Of a DNA stretch of 64,000 bases, positions 9,065 through 17,474 are shown piece by piece. The stretch spans positions 19,709 through 83,708 of the forward strand of contig NZ_BMLK01000020.1 in NCBI RefSeq assembly GCF_014645195.1, in the 5' to 3' direction. The number at the start of each line of letters is the position of its first letter. The stretch's first letter is position 1. The notes beneath the pieces are model-generated. The model did no database searches and was not told where the DNA came from. It saw only the letters and a list, made by a program, of their open reading frames with translations. Position numbers and translations under genes: made by a program. This DNA is from Novosphingobium indicum (lineage in GTDB: Bacteria > Pseudomonadota > Alphaproteobacteria > Sphingomonadales > Sphingomonadaceae).

Positions 9065-9123
9065 GTCATACCCGCGAAGGCGGGGATCCCGCTTTTCCTT
9101 GTGGCGTAGAGGAGAAAAGCGGG
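9065..9123. repeat. Diverged REP-like element in the fdsB-fdsA gap
   Basis: The sequence from 9065 resembles the other two repeats (GTCATACCCGCGAAGGCGGG). It contains a 10-bp stem (9088-9097 with 9114-9123) and is followed by a CCTGAGCGTGTCGAAGG-type motif. It separates fdsB from fdsA and could modulate or stabilise the message between them. Confidence 0.55.
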
Positions 9124-9196
9124 GCCCCCGATCCTGAGCGTGTCGAAGGGGCGGGGGCGACGAGTGAGGGTGGAACGAACGCGCACGTAGATCATG

Positions 9197-10750
9197 TTAT
9201 TCCGCCGTCTCGGTAAGCGCGGGCGTGCTGCCGAAGTCTTCGGGGAAATGATCGAGGGCGCTCAGCACCGGGTAGGGCGTGAAGCCGCCCAGCGCGCAGA
9301 GCGAGCCGTGTTTCATCGTGTCGCACAGATCGCGCAGCAGCTCGATTTCCTCGTCGTGCGTGCGCGCCGCGATGCGGGCGTTGCGGATCTGCGGAAGCGT
9401 CTCGACCGTGCCTGCCGTGCGCGGGGCCTTGGCGACGATGCGGTCGATCAGTTCGGTGCCGCGTGTCGAGCCGATGCGGCAGGGCGTACACTTGCCGCAG
9501 CTTTCGACCGCGCAGAATTCCATGGCAAAGCGCGCCATCTTCGCCATGTCCACGGTGTCGTCGAACACGGTGATCCCGGCATGGCCGATCAGCCCGCCCG
9601 CCTCGGCAAAGGCCTCGTAATCGAAGGGCAGGTGGAACATCGAGGGCGGGAAATAGGCGCCGAGCGGCCCGCCGACCTGCACCGCGCGCACCGGGCGGCC
9701 ACTGGCCGTGCCGCCGCCGATCTGGTTGACCAGTTCGCCCAGCGTCAGCCCGAAACCGACTTCGTAGAGCCCACCGTTCTTCACGTTGCCCGCGATCTGG
9801 ATCGGCATCGTCCCGCGCGAGCGGCCGAAGCCCACATCGGCATAGGCTTGCGGCCCTTCGGCGAGGATAAAGGGCACGGCAGAGAGGCTGAGCACATTGT
9901 TGATGACGGTGGGTTTGTCCCAGAGGCCCTCGATCGCGGGCAGCGGGGGCTTGACGCGCACTTCGCCGCGCTTGCCCTCGATCGATTCTAGCAGCGAGGT
10001 TTCCTCCCCGCAAACATAAGAGCCCGCGCCCACGCGCACTTCCAGCGTGAACGGCGCGATCCTGTCGACCGAACGGGCGATCGCCTCACGCATGGTCTCG
10101 ACCGCGAAGGGATACTCGCTGCGGACGTAGATGTAGCCGTGGCGCGCGCCGACCGCGTAGCTGGCAATCGCCATGCCCTCGATCAGGTGGAAGGGGTCGC
10201 CTTCCATCAGCATGCGGTCGGCGAAGGTGCCGCTGTCGCCCTCGTCGGCGTTGCAGACCACGAACTTCTCGTCCGCCGGTGTGTCGAGCACCGTCTGCCA
10301 CTTGATGCCGGTGGGAAAGCCCGCGCCGCCGCGCCCGCGCAGGCCGGAGACCTTGACCGCCTCGACCACCTCCTGCGGCGAGAGCGCATCGGCGGCGTCC
10401 AGCCCTTTCCAGCCGCCGTTCGCGGCATAGTCGGCCATGCTGAGCGGATCGATCATGCCGCAGCGGGCAAAGGTAAAGCGCTGCTGGCCCGAGAAGAACG
10501 GATGCTCCTCGATGGGGCCGATGCAGTTTGCATGGGAACCGTTCAGGACCGCTTCCACGTCGCCGGGACCGACCGGGCCATAGGCAATCCGTTCGGCACC
10601 GGTCTCGACTTCCACCAGCGGTTCGATGGCGAAGAGCCCGCGCGATCCTGTGCGCACCACCTCGCAGCCCGCCTGGGCAAAGGCCTCGGCCACGGCATCG
10701 GCGCCGAGCGCGACAGAGGCCATGTCGCGGCTTATGAAGACGCGGGTCAT
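9197..10750 (-). CDS. fdsB: NAD-dependent formate dehydrogenase beta subunit (NADH/FMN)
   Basis: FdsB passes electrons from the iron-sulfur chain of FdsA to NAD+ through FMN. The 517-residue protein starts with a thioredoxin-like region, then the FMN/NADH region with GRGGAGFPTGIKW and the glycine-rich GSYVCGEETSLLESIEGKRG. The C-terminal 4Fe-4S cluster motif ESCGKCTPCR is present with its distal cysteine in CALGG. The ATG at 10750 overlaps the fdsG stop (ATGA). The frame continues upstream of this ATG, but that part is antisense-like to fdsG and not a fusion. Confidence 0.95.
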   Translation of the reverse strand: MTRVFISRDMASVALGADAVAEAFAQAGCEVVRTGSRGLFAIEPLVEVETGAERIAYGPVGPGDVEAVLNGSHANCIGPIEEHPFFSGQQRFTFARCGMIDPLSMADYAANGGWKGLDAADALSPQEVVEAVKVSGLRGRGGAGFPTGIKWQTVLDTPADEKFVVCNADEGDSGTFADRMLMEGDPFHLIEGMAIASYAVGARHGYIYVRSEYPFAVETMREAIARSVDRIAPFTLEVRVGAGSYVCGEETSLLESIEGKRGEVRVKPPLPAIEGLWDKPTVINNVLSLSAVPFILAEGPQAYADVGFGRSRGTMPIQIAGNVKNGGLYEVGFGLTLGELVNQIGGGTASGRPVRAVQVGGPLGAYFPPSMFHLPFDYEAFAEAGGLIGHAGITVFDDTVDMAKMARFAMEFCAVESCGKCTPCRIGSTRGTELIDRIVAKAPRTAGTVETLPQIRNARIAARTHDEEIELLRDLCDTMKHGSLCALGGFTPYPVLSALDHFPEDFGSTPALTETAE

Positions 10751-11211
10751 GCCTCCACCTCGCGGGCTATGGCTTCCACCTGCGCCTCGTCGATGCGCGC
10801 AACCGGACGCCCGTCGACCAGGGCATTGGGGCCAATGGCGCAGAGGCCGAGGCAATAGACCGGCTCGAGCGCGACCTGACCGTCCTTGCGGGCATGGCCC
10901 ATCGCGACACCGAGATGGCGGGCCAGTTCGCCCTCGATGGCTGCGCCGCCGCGCGACTGGCAGCTTTCGGCGCGGCACAGCTTGATCACATGGCGGGCAG
11001 GGGGCTCGGTGCGAAAATCGGGATAGAAGCTGATCACCCCGTGCACTTCCGCGCGGCTGAGATTCAGCGTTTCGGCTATCGCGGGGACTGCCTGCGAGGG
11101 GATGTGGCCGAACTCTTCCTGCAGGGCATGGAGCAGCGGCAGCAGCGCACCGCGCATGTCTGGCTGCACGAAACGGTCGATGAAGGTCCGGATACCGGCG
11201 ATATCTGTCAT
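10747..11211 (-). CDS. fdsG: NAD-dependent formate dehydrogenase gamma subunit
   Basis: FdsG is the 2Fe-2S thioredoxin-like electron carrier of the complex, related to NuoE. The 154-residue protein has the cysteine pattern CxxxxC (LCRAESC) and, about 35 residues on, CLGLC. The ATG at 11211 has a GAGAAAGA-type ribosome site upstream. An alternative GTG at 11244 would add 11 unconserved residues. It is the first gene of the fdsG-B-A-D operon. No fdsC/fdhD-like gene is in the operon. Confidence 0.93.
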   Translation of the reverse strand: MTDIAGIRTFIDRFVQPDMRGALLPLLHALQEEFGHIPSQAVPAIAETLNLSRAEVHGVISFYPDFRTEPPARHVIKLCRAESCQSRGGAAIEGELARHLGVAMGHARKDGQVALEPVYCLGLCAIGPNALVDGRPVARIDEAQVEAIAREVEA

Positions 11212-11361
11212 GGCGTCTTTCTCTTTGACGGCACGCTGCGACAACCCGCACGACCGGTCAAATAGATCAGAGGCATGGCTGCCATAGACGCAGCTTCTGG
11301 CGACCGCCTGACTCTACCACGTCATCGATTCGGTGAACACACCGGCAATGATTTGGGCAGC

Positions 11362-11814
11362 CTAGTTCTGCGCTGCGTCGAACTGCTCGAACAGCGTGTC
11401 CAGTGCATTGCGTGCCTTTGCCGTGAGCGTCAGATAGGCGCGCCTGGCGTCGGCAGGATCGTCTTGCCTTTCGACATATCCATTCTGGACCAGAATACTG
11501 ATCCACCGCAGACCGGTGGAGTTTGCCACTCCGGCAGCTATGCACGCACTGGTTATGCAGATCTGCTTTTTTTCTTGCTCGGAGACGTAAAGATCAAGGA
11601 GCAGATCCCATGCCGGATCGCCGAACATGCCCGGTTGGAACAGTGCGTCGCGCTGACGCCTGAGGCGATAGAGGCGCGCTGCCATATCGCTTTGACCATG
11701 CAGGTCTTTTTCGGGAAATTCATCGCATGGTGCGGGAATCCCGGGATTTTTTTCACGTCCTGACTTTTCTGCGAAACCAGAACCATCGCTCCCATCGGTC
11801 GTGGTGTTGTACAT
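11362..11814 (-). CDS. MarR-like winged-helix transcription regulator
   Basis: This 150-residue protein has a helix-turn-helix region (about 85-110, AACIA-type helix leading to STGLRWISILVQNGYV) and a winged hairpin with DDPADARRAYLTLT. This is the usual MarR layout, with basic residues in the wing. The ligand and targets are unknown. The ATG at 11814 follows AGGGG at good spacing. A short inverted repeat at 11844-11857 lies directly upstream and could be its own operator. The first 40 residues are polar and probably disordered. Confidence 0.75.
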   Translation of the reverse strand: MYNTTTDGSDGSGFAEKSGREKNPGIPAPCDEFPEKDLHGQSDMAARLYRLRRQRDALFQPGMFGDPAWDLLLDLYVSEQEKKQICITSACIAAGVANSTGLRWISILVQNGYVERQDDPADARRAYLTLTAKARNALDTLFEQFDAAQN

Positions 11815-11843
11815 TGGCGCCCCTTTTGCGGTTGACCCGCTAG

Positions 11844-11857
11844 GGGTTTACTAACCC
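11844..11857. promoter_or_regulatory. Possible operator of the MarR-like gene
   Basis: GGGTT at 11844-11848 and AACCC at 11853-11857 form a perfect inverted repeat around a 4-base spacer. It lies 30 bp upstream of the regulator's start. Autoregulation is an inference from position alone. Confidence 0.3.
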
Positions 11858-12015
11858 GCATTCCTTCCGTTTTGGAACCAAAATCGACGCGCGGCGAAAT
11901 GCAATCCTTTGCCTCGCCGCCGTTTCAGAACGTTTTATCTTAATTCTGTTAGGTTAGTGCCGCCAATGCGCTTACAATGCAGTGCGGCAATGGCCGAATG
12001 TGATGGGTGTGAGTG

Positions 12016-12228
12016 ATGTTTTCAAAAGCTGCTTCGTCGAAAGACGCTTTGAAGGCTTCGATAGACGCGCTGCGACAGATCGTGACGCTCTACGATGAGC
12101 AGGGCCTTGCGCTGCCCGCCGTGCACGCAGCCACGGCGCTGGAAGCGGCCTGCTTTGCCCTGGAAAATGACGAGATCGGTGTCGGCGCGGATATGCGAAC
12201 CGATGGCTGGAAGCACCGTCCGAACTGA
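12016..12228 (+). CDS. Small conserved-looking protein of unknown function
   Basis: This 70-residue acidic protein (start ATG 12016, or GTG at 12013) is predicted to be largely helical, with the segment SIDALRQIVTLYDEQGLALPAVHAATALEAAC. There is no signal peptide or membrane segment. It is transcribed away from the MarR-like gene and converges with the diguanylate cyclase gene, ending 9 bp before it. No function is recognised. The ribosome site is weak, so the gene call is moderate. Confidence 0.5.
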   Translation: MFSKAASSKDALKASIDALRQIVTLYDEQGLALPAVHAATALEAACFALENDEIGVGADMRTDGWKHRPN

Positions 12229-12237
12229 GCGGAGGCC

Positions 12238-13347
12238 TCAGGCGCTCATCGCCATGGTCTTTGCATGGCGCTTGCGCTTGGCTTCGTAGAGAGCAGCATC
12301 GGCCTCTTTCAGCAAGGCGTCCAGATCAACACTGCGGTCGGTACTGATCGCAGTTCCAACGCACGTTGATATCGAAAGTTCGTACTCTGCGAGAGCGTAG
12401 GGTTGGGCGATCGTCGCCACTATCCGGCGCGCCAGCAGATCCGCCTCGTCGGCATGATGTATGCCGAACTGAACGACAGCGAACTCGTCACCGCCCATCC
12501 GAGCCACCATGTCGCCGCTCCGCACGGCGCCGCGCAGCCGGTCCGCCACGGCCTGAAGCAGGGCGTCGCCGACGGCGTGTCCATGACGGTCGTTGATCGG
12601 CTTGAAGCCGTTGAGGTCGAGGTAGTGGACGGCAATCGCGCGATGCGGTGATGTTAGCGCGGCATGTTCGTCGAAATACTCCTGCAGGGCGAGGCGGTTG
12701 GGCAGGGTGGTCAGCGTATCGCAGCGGGCCAGCGAGACCGATGCCAGGCGTTGCCCGACTTCGGACTTGGAGGTTTCGAAGCGGACGTGAATGGCCTGGA
12801 TGCCGCCAACCACGAAAGCCGAGGCTATGGTCGCCATGCCGATGTAGACCGGCTCCGCCTTCAGGGCGGCTGCGACGATAGGCGGCCCCACTGCCAGCAG
12901 CATGCTGGGAATAGCCAGCCTCGGACGCTGCCCGCAATTTGTCGCCACGCCGGCGCAATAGCCCACGACAACACAGATCGTGAGCATGTGCAGCTCTGGT
13001 GTCGACCAGAGGAAAATGTGCAGGGAGAGGATGCCGAGCAGCAGAGAGAACGCCAGGTACGGAACCGAGAAAAGAACCTCGAGCCGACGGGCGTCTTTTC
13101 GGTCGAGAGCGGCGGTGAGCGCGCAGTCGCGAAAACGCATGGTAATGGCGATACGGGTCGAGCTGGCCACAATTCCGGCGACGCCCAGAAGCAATAGCCC
13201 CGGTTCCGCTTTGTTGCGGTAGGCGAGCCCGAAATTGACGATGAAGGCCACCCACATGACGAGCGCAGGCACCACGTTGAGATAAAGGCTGCGAACCTGC
13301 TCAACGTAGACCCGGTCGGTCAGAGAAGCGGCAAAGCGGTCGGGCAA
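12238..13347 (-). CDS. Multi-pass membrane diguanylate cyclase (GGDEF)
   Basis: This 369-residue protein has about six hydrophobic segments between residues 23 and 188, then a GGDEF domain from about 205. The active site is intact (MGGDEF, with GGDEF at 285-289). The RxxD inhibitory site (RSGD, 276-279) is five residues ahead of it. It should make cyclic di-GMP in response to a membrane signal through an unknown sensor region. The gene lies next to the exopolysaccharide locus, a process often controlled by cyclic di-GMP; that link is inference from position. Confidence 0.9.
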   Translation of the reverse strand: MPDRFAASLTDRVYVEQVRSLYLNVVPALVMWVAFIVNFGLAYRNKAEPGLLLLGVAGIVASSTRIAITMRFRDCALTAALDRKDARRLEVLFSVPYLAFSLLLGILSLHIFLWSTPELHMLTICVVVGYCAGVATNCGQRPRLAIPSMLLAVGPPIVAAALKAEPVYIGMATIASAFVVGGIQAIHVRFETSKSEVGQRLASVSLARCDTLTTLPNRLALQEYFDEHAALTSPHRAIAVHYLDLNGFKPINDRHGHAVGDALLQAVADRLRGAVRSGDMVARMGGDEFAVVQFGIHHADEADLLARRIVATIAQPYALAEYELSISTCVGTAISTDRSVDLDALLKEADAALYEAKRKRHAKTMAMSA

Positions 13348-13504
13348 ATCGACGCGTCCTTGATGCGTTATCGAAAAGTCAACTTCCTCCTGTTTAAAGG
13401 TGAAAGGTTATCGAAATCGAAACGCGTCGTGCGCGATTGTCCTGCGGTGCTCTCGGGCATGCACGCGCGGGAAATTGCACGTCCACCGCTTACCGGAATG
13501 AAAG

Positions 13505-13525
13505 GGCGCTCCCCAGAGGAGCGCC
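13505..13525 (-). terminator. Hairpin terminator after ugd
   Basis: An 8-bp stem pairs 13505-13512 with 13518-13525 around a 5-base loop. On the minus strand it is followed by CTTTCATT. It lies about 10 bases after the ugd stop. Confidence 0.65.
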
Positions 13526-13536
13526 GGTTGCCGTGA

Positions 13537-14847
13537 TCAGGCGCGGCCGACGGAGGTGTAGGCAAATCCCGCTTCGCGCATGGCCTCGGGCTGGTAGATA
13601 TTGCGCAGATCGACCAGTACTGGCGCCTTGAGCAATGACTTGACGCGATTGAGATCGAGCGCGCGGAAAGCATCCCACTCGGTTACGATCACCACGGCAT
13701 CCGCCCCATCGATGGCCGAATAGGGGTCGCCCATCATCTCCACTTCGGACATCAGCGGCCGCGCCTGCTCCATCCCTTCCGGGTCATAGGCGGCGACGGA
13801 AACCTTCGCGTCGTTCAGCGTCTGGGCAATGGCGATGGCGGGCGAATCGCGCATGTCGTCGGTGTTGGGCTTGAAGGTGAGCCCGAGCATGGCCACGCGC
13901 TTGCCGCGCGCTTCGTCGGGGCCGCCCAGCGCCTCGATGACCTTGCGGCCCATGGCGCGCTTGCGCAGGTCGTTGACCTTCACCACCGCCTCGACGATGC
14001 GAACGGGACTTTCATAATCCTCTGCCGTCTTGAGCAGCGCCAGCGTGTCCTTAGGGAAGCACGAACCGCCATACCCGGGGCCTGCGTGCAGGAACTTCGA
14101 GCCGATGCGCCCGTCGAGGCCGATGCCGCGCGCGACGTCCTGCACATTGCCGCCGACCTTCTCGCAAAGGTCCGCCATTTCGTTCATGAAAGTGATCTTG
14201 GTCGCCAGGAACGCGTTCGCGGCATACTTGATCAGTTCGGAAGAGCGGCGCGAGGTGAACAGCAGCGGCGATTCGTTGAGGAACAGCGGGCGGTAGACTT
14301 CGCGCATGACCTCGCGGCCGAAATCGTCCTCGGCGCCGATGACGATGCGGTCGGGACGCTTGAAGTCGCCGATGGCCGCGCCTTCGCGCAGGAATTCCGG
14401 GTTGGAAACGACCGAGACGAGATGCGGGGTGCCGCTGTCGCGTAGGACCCGCTCGACCTCGTCCCCGGTCCCCACCGGCACGGTCGACTTGGTAACGACC
14501 ACCGCATCGTTCGAAAGGTTCTCGCCCACTTCGCGCGCGACGGCATAGACGAACGAAAGGTCGGCGTGCCCGTCGCCGCGGCGCGAGGGCGTGCCTACGG
14601 CGATGAAGATGGCGCTCGCGCCCCTGATGCCCTCGGCAAGGTCGGTGGTGAACGAGAGGCGGCCGGCCTTGACGTTGCCGGCGACCAGCGCATCGAGACC
14701 CGGCTCGTAGATTGGCATCACGCCGGCGTGCAGCCGGTCGATCTTCGCCTGGTCCTTGTCGATGCAGACGACATCGTGACCGAAATCGGCGAAACACGCC
14801 CCCGAAACCAGGCCCACATAGCCCGAGCCTACCATCGCAATCTTCAT
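13537..14847 (-). CDS. ugd: UDP-glucose 6-dehydrogenase
   Basis: Ugd oxidises UDP-glucose twice with NAD+ to give UDP-glucuronate, a precursor of acidic exopolysaccharides. The 436-residue protein has the N-terminal NAD-binding motif GSGYVGLVSG at 7-16 and the catalytic cysteine in GPGYGGSCFPKD near residue 260. The C-terminal UDP-binding domain is complete (FKPNTDDMRDSPA). It follows the epimerase gene at 14924 after about 75 bp. The two together would supply UDP-glucuronate and UDP-galacturonate. Confidence 0.95.
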   Translation of the reverse strand: MKIAMVGSGYVGLVSGACFADFGHDVVCIDKDQAKIDRLHAGVMPIYEPGLDALVAGNVKAGRLSFTTDLAEGIRGASAIFIAVGTPSRRGDGHADLSFVYAVAREVGENLSNDAVVVTKSTVPVGTGDEVERVLRDSGTPHLVSVVSNPEFLREGAAIGDFKRPDRIVIGAEDDFGREVMREVYRPLFLNESPLLFTSRRSSELIKYAANAFLATKITFMNEMADLCEKVGGNVQDVARGIGLDGRIGSKFLHAGPGYGGSCFPKDTLALLKTAEDYESPVRIVEAVVKVNDLRKRAMGRKVIEALGGPDEARGKRVAMLGLTFKPNTDDMRDSPAIAIAQTLNDAKVSVAAYDPEGMEQARPLMSEVEMMGDPYSAIDGADAVVIVTEWDAFRALDLNRVKSLLKAPVLVDLRNIYQPEAMREAGFAYTSVGRA

Positions 14848-14923
14848 GAAAACCTCGTTCGGTCGAATTCCGTCCGGCCTTTAAAGCCAAGCGCCATCAA
14901 GTCCAATCCCGTTGCCCGTCCCG

Positions 14924-15937
14924 TCACCGCCCGTGAAAGCTGCGGAACCATTCCACGAAGCGCGGCACGCCTTCTTCGATCGGGGTCGAGGGCGCATAGC
15001 CGGTGTCGCGGGTGAGGGCAGTGATGTCGGCATAAGTCGCCGGCACGTCGCCGGGCTGCATCGGTAGAAGGTTGAGCTCGGCCTTGCGGCCGCAGGCCTG
15101 CTCCAGCACCTCGATCAGCCGCATCAGGTGCTCCGACCGGTTATTGCCGATGTTGTAGAGCGCATGCGGTTTCACGCTGCCGCCGGCCTTCTCATCGCCG
15201 TCATCGGCGGGCGGGCGATCAAGGCAGGCCAGCACGCCGCCGACGATGTCGTCGATATAGGTGAAGTCGCGGTGCATCTCGCCGTGATTGTAGACGTCGA
15301 TCGGGCGGTCCGAGAGGATCCGGTCGGCGAACTTCCACATTGCCATGTCCGGGCGGCCCCACGGACCGTAGACCGTGAAGAAGCGCAGGCCGGTGAGCGG
15401 AATGCGGAAGAGGTGGGCGTAAGTCTCGCTCATCAGCTCGTCGGCCTTCTTGGTGGCGGCATAGAGCGAGACGGGATGATCGGCGCGGTCCTCTACCGCA
15501 AAAGGCAGCTTGGTGTTGCCGCCGTAGACGGAGCTCGAGCTGGCATAGACCATGTGCCCGACCTCACGTGCGCGCGCCAGTTCGAGCATGTTGACGTGCC
15601 CGGCCAGATTGGAGGCAACGTAGGCCTGCGGATTTTCCAGCGAATAACGCACACCGGCCTGCGCGCCGAGGTGGATGATCGCGCCGAAGCGCTGGTCTTC
15701 CAGCCCCGCGGACAGGGCATTCATGTCGGCAAAGTCCAGTTCGCGGAACTGGAACAGGTTGCCGAAGCGCACGCCGACACGGTCGAGCCGGGCGCGCTTT
15801 AGCGACACCGGATAGTAGTCGTTCATGTTGTCGATGCCGATAACCGCTTGCCCGCGGGCCATGAGCGCCTCGGCCACGGCAGCTCCGATGAAGCCTGCCG
15901 CACCGGTTACCAGAACCGCCGAATCGTGAACGCTCAT
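14924..15937 (-). CDS. NAD-dependent epimerase, probably UDP-glucuronate 4-epimerase
   Basis: This extended short-chain dehydrogenase would interconvert UDP-glucuronate and UDP-galacturonate. The 337-residue protein has the Rossmann motif GAAGFIGAA, the segment IDNMNDYYPVSLKRARL typical of the LspL/WbnF group, the serine in YASSSSVYG and the YxxxK pair in YAATK. FTVYGPWGRPDMA also fits this group. The ATG at 15937 was chosen because GGAG lies 5 bases upstream; an earlier ATG at 15952 has no such site. Proximity to ugd supports the substrate. An NDP-sugar 4-epimerase of other specificity remains possible. Confidence 0.85.
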   Translation of the reverse strand: MSVHDSAVLVTGAAGFIGAAVAEALMARGQAVIGIDNMNDYYPVSLKRARLDRVGVRFGNLFQFRELDFADMNALSAGLEDQRFGAIIHLGAQAGVRYSLENPQAYVASNLAGHVNMLELARAREVGHMVYASSSSVYGGNTKLPFAVEDRADHPVSLYAATKKADELMSETYAHLFRIPLTGLRFFTVYGPWGRPDMAMWKFADRILSDRPIDVYNHGEMHRDFTYIDDIVGGVLACLDRPPADDGDEKAGGSVKPHALYNIGNNRSEHLMRLIEVLEQACGRKAELNLLPMQPGDVPATYADITALTRDTGYAPSTPIEEGVPRFVEWFRSFHGR

Positions 15938-16422
15938 CGAGTCTCCAATCATGCATCGGGCCGGGCCCGGGCCGCTACGGCATTCGGGCAGTGCGGCTGC
16001 GGCATAGCGGGAAAAGGTGCACTAGTGGATAACGCGGGCAGCGGCCAGAGCGGGCACGGATCGGAGATTTCGGGCAGAGGGTTACGGAGCGGGCACAGGA
16101 GAGAGGGACACGTCCCTCCTGTTCCCGCTCCGTGTTCCCGCGGCCGGCATGAATACCGGTTGCGGGAACGGTCACCTCGGAATGCCACGGGCCGGTGCGG
16201 GCGGGCGCATCGTGCCGGGGCGTAATCTCTTGCGTCTTGGAAAGCACAGTGCCCCCGGCCGCGTTCGCCGCGCCAGTTAGCATCGACCTATGTCACTTTT
16301 GGGTCGTCGAACGGCGTGCCTATCGCCGGGTCGATTACTGGCCGCCGGCCTGGAAGGCTGCCGTACAAGCGATGTGGCTGCAATTGCGGCCGTGGAGTTG
16401 AGAGACGCGAAATGCCGGCGGT
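15938..16422. other. Gene-free region with structured repeats upstream of the epimerase-ugd pair
   Basis: No credible gene was found in this 485-bp gap between galE and the epimerase gene. It carries two adjacent strong inverted repeats at 16084-16169 and one isolated DnaA-box-like 9-mer at 16025-16033. It is the likely promoter and leader region of the epimerase-ugd unit. Confidence 0.6.
16084..16169. repeat. Two adjacent hairpins sharing a direct repeat
   Basis: Hairpin A pairs ACGGAGCGGG (16084-16093) with CCCGCTCCGT (16124-16133) and has inner pairing of GAGGGAC (16103-16109) with GTCCCTC (16112-16118). Hairpin B pairs GTTCCCGC (16134-16141) with GCGGGAAC (16162-16169), with an inner CCGG stem. 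GTTCCCGC also occurs at 16121-16128, so the GCGGGAAC strand could pair with either copy. Confidence 0.6.
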
Positions 16423-17430
16423 CTATTCGCCGCGAATCTCGGTCAGCTTGCGTTCCCAGGCGAGCGCATGCTCGACGATGGTCGGCAGGTCCGCATAGCG
16501 CGGCTCCCAGGGCAGGGTGGCCTTGATCCGGCTGTTATCCGAAATCAGCGAGGCCGGATCGCCCGCGCGGCGGCCTTCCATCCGGCGGTCGATTGTCTGA
16601 TTGGTGACGCGGTCGACCGCATCGAGCACCTCGAGCACCGAAAAGCCACGACCGTATCCGCAGTTCATGGTGAGCGACTGCTGCGGATCCTCGATCAGCG
16701 CCTCGAGCGCCAGAACATGCGCATTGGCGAGATCGGAAACGTGAATGTAGTCGCGCACGCCGGTTCCGTCGGGTGTGTCGAAATCGGTCCCGAACACTCC
16801 GACATGGCTGCGCTTTCCAAGCGCGGCTTCCACCGCCACCTTGATCAGGTGCGTTGCCCCGGCGGTAGACTGCCCGGTCCGCGCCTGCGGGTCCGCGCCT
16901 GCGACGTTGAAATAGCGAAGCGCGCAGAAGTTGAGCGGATGTGCCCTGGCCACGTCCCCCAGCATGATCTCGGTCATCAGCTTGGACATGCCGTAGGGAT
17001 TGATCGGCGACTTGGGACTGTCTTCCGTGACCGGAGACACCTCGGGCACGCCATAGGTCGCCGCCGTCGAGCTGAAGATGAAGTGCTTCACGCTGGCCTT
17101 CACCGCCGCATCGATCAGTGCCCGGCTCTTGGCCGTATTGTTGAGATAGTACTTCAGCGGGTTCTCGACCGATTCCGGCACGATGATCGACCCTGCGAAA
17201 TGCATGATCGCCTGCGTACCCTGCTCGGCGAAAATGCGCGCGAGCAGCTCGCCGTCCTCGATGTCGCCCTCGTAGAGCGGCACGCCATCGGGAATCGCAA
17301 ACCTGAAGCCGGTGCTGAGGTTATCGACCACCGCCACCGGCCAGCCAGCGTCCTTGAGGGCAAGAACGGCATGGCTGCCGATGTAGCCGGCACCGCCGGT
17401 AACGAGGACAGGGATTTTGGTCGTCATCAT
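16423..17430 (-). CDS. galE: UDP-glucose 4-epimerase
   Basis: GalE interconverts UDP-glucose and UDP-galactose. The 335-residue protein has the NAD-binding GGAGYIGSH near its start, the conserved serine region FSSTAATYG and the catalytic YGMSK tyrosine-lysine pair. The C-terminal region RRAGDPASLISDNS is typical of GalE. The ATG at 17430 (or 17427) follows GAGGA. It lies 44 bp after the Wza-like gene on the same strand and probably shares its transcript. Its product would feed the exopolysaccharide. Confidence 0.93.
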   Translation of the reverse strand: MMTTKIPVLVTGGAGYIGSHAVLALKDAGWPVAVVDNLSTGFRFAIPDGVPLYEGDIEDGELLARIFAEQGTQAIMHFAGSIIVPESVENPLKYYLNNTAKSRALIDAAVKASVKHFIFSSTAATYGVPEVSPVTEDSPKSPINPYGMSKLMTEIMLGDVARAHPLNFCALRYFNVAGADPQARTGQSTAGATHLIKVAVEAALGKRSHVGVFGTDFDTPDGTGVRDYIHVSDLANAHVLALEALIEDPQQSLTMNCGYGRGFSVLEVLDAVDRVTNQTIDRRMEGRRAGDPASLISDNSRIKATLPWEPRYADLPTIVEHALAWERKLTEIRGE

Positions 17431-17474
17431 CCGTCCTCATCTACCGAGGCGAAAGGAGGCGGCTGCCGCCGGCC

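Noticed and set aside
9197..11251. Apparent 684-residue FdsB fusion
   Set aside because: The frame stays open upstream of the fdsB ATG at 10750, but that part overlaps fdsG in another frame and has no domain. fdsG and fdsB are separate genes joined by an ATGA overlap.
16025..16033. DnaA-box-like 9-mer (TTATCCACT on the minus strand)
   Set aside because: It is a single site with one mismatch from TTATCCACA, which is expected by chance in 64 kb.
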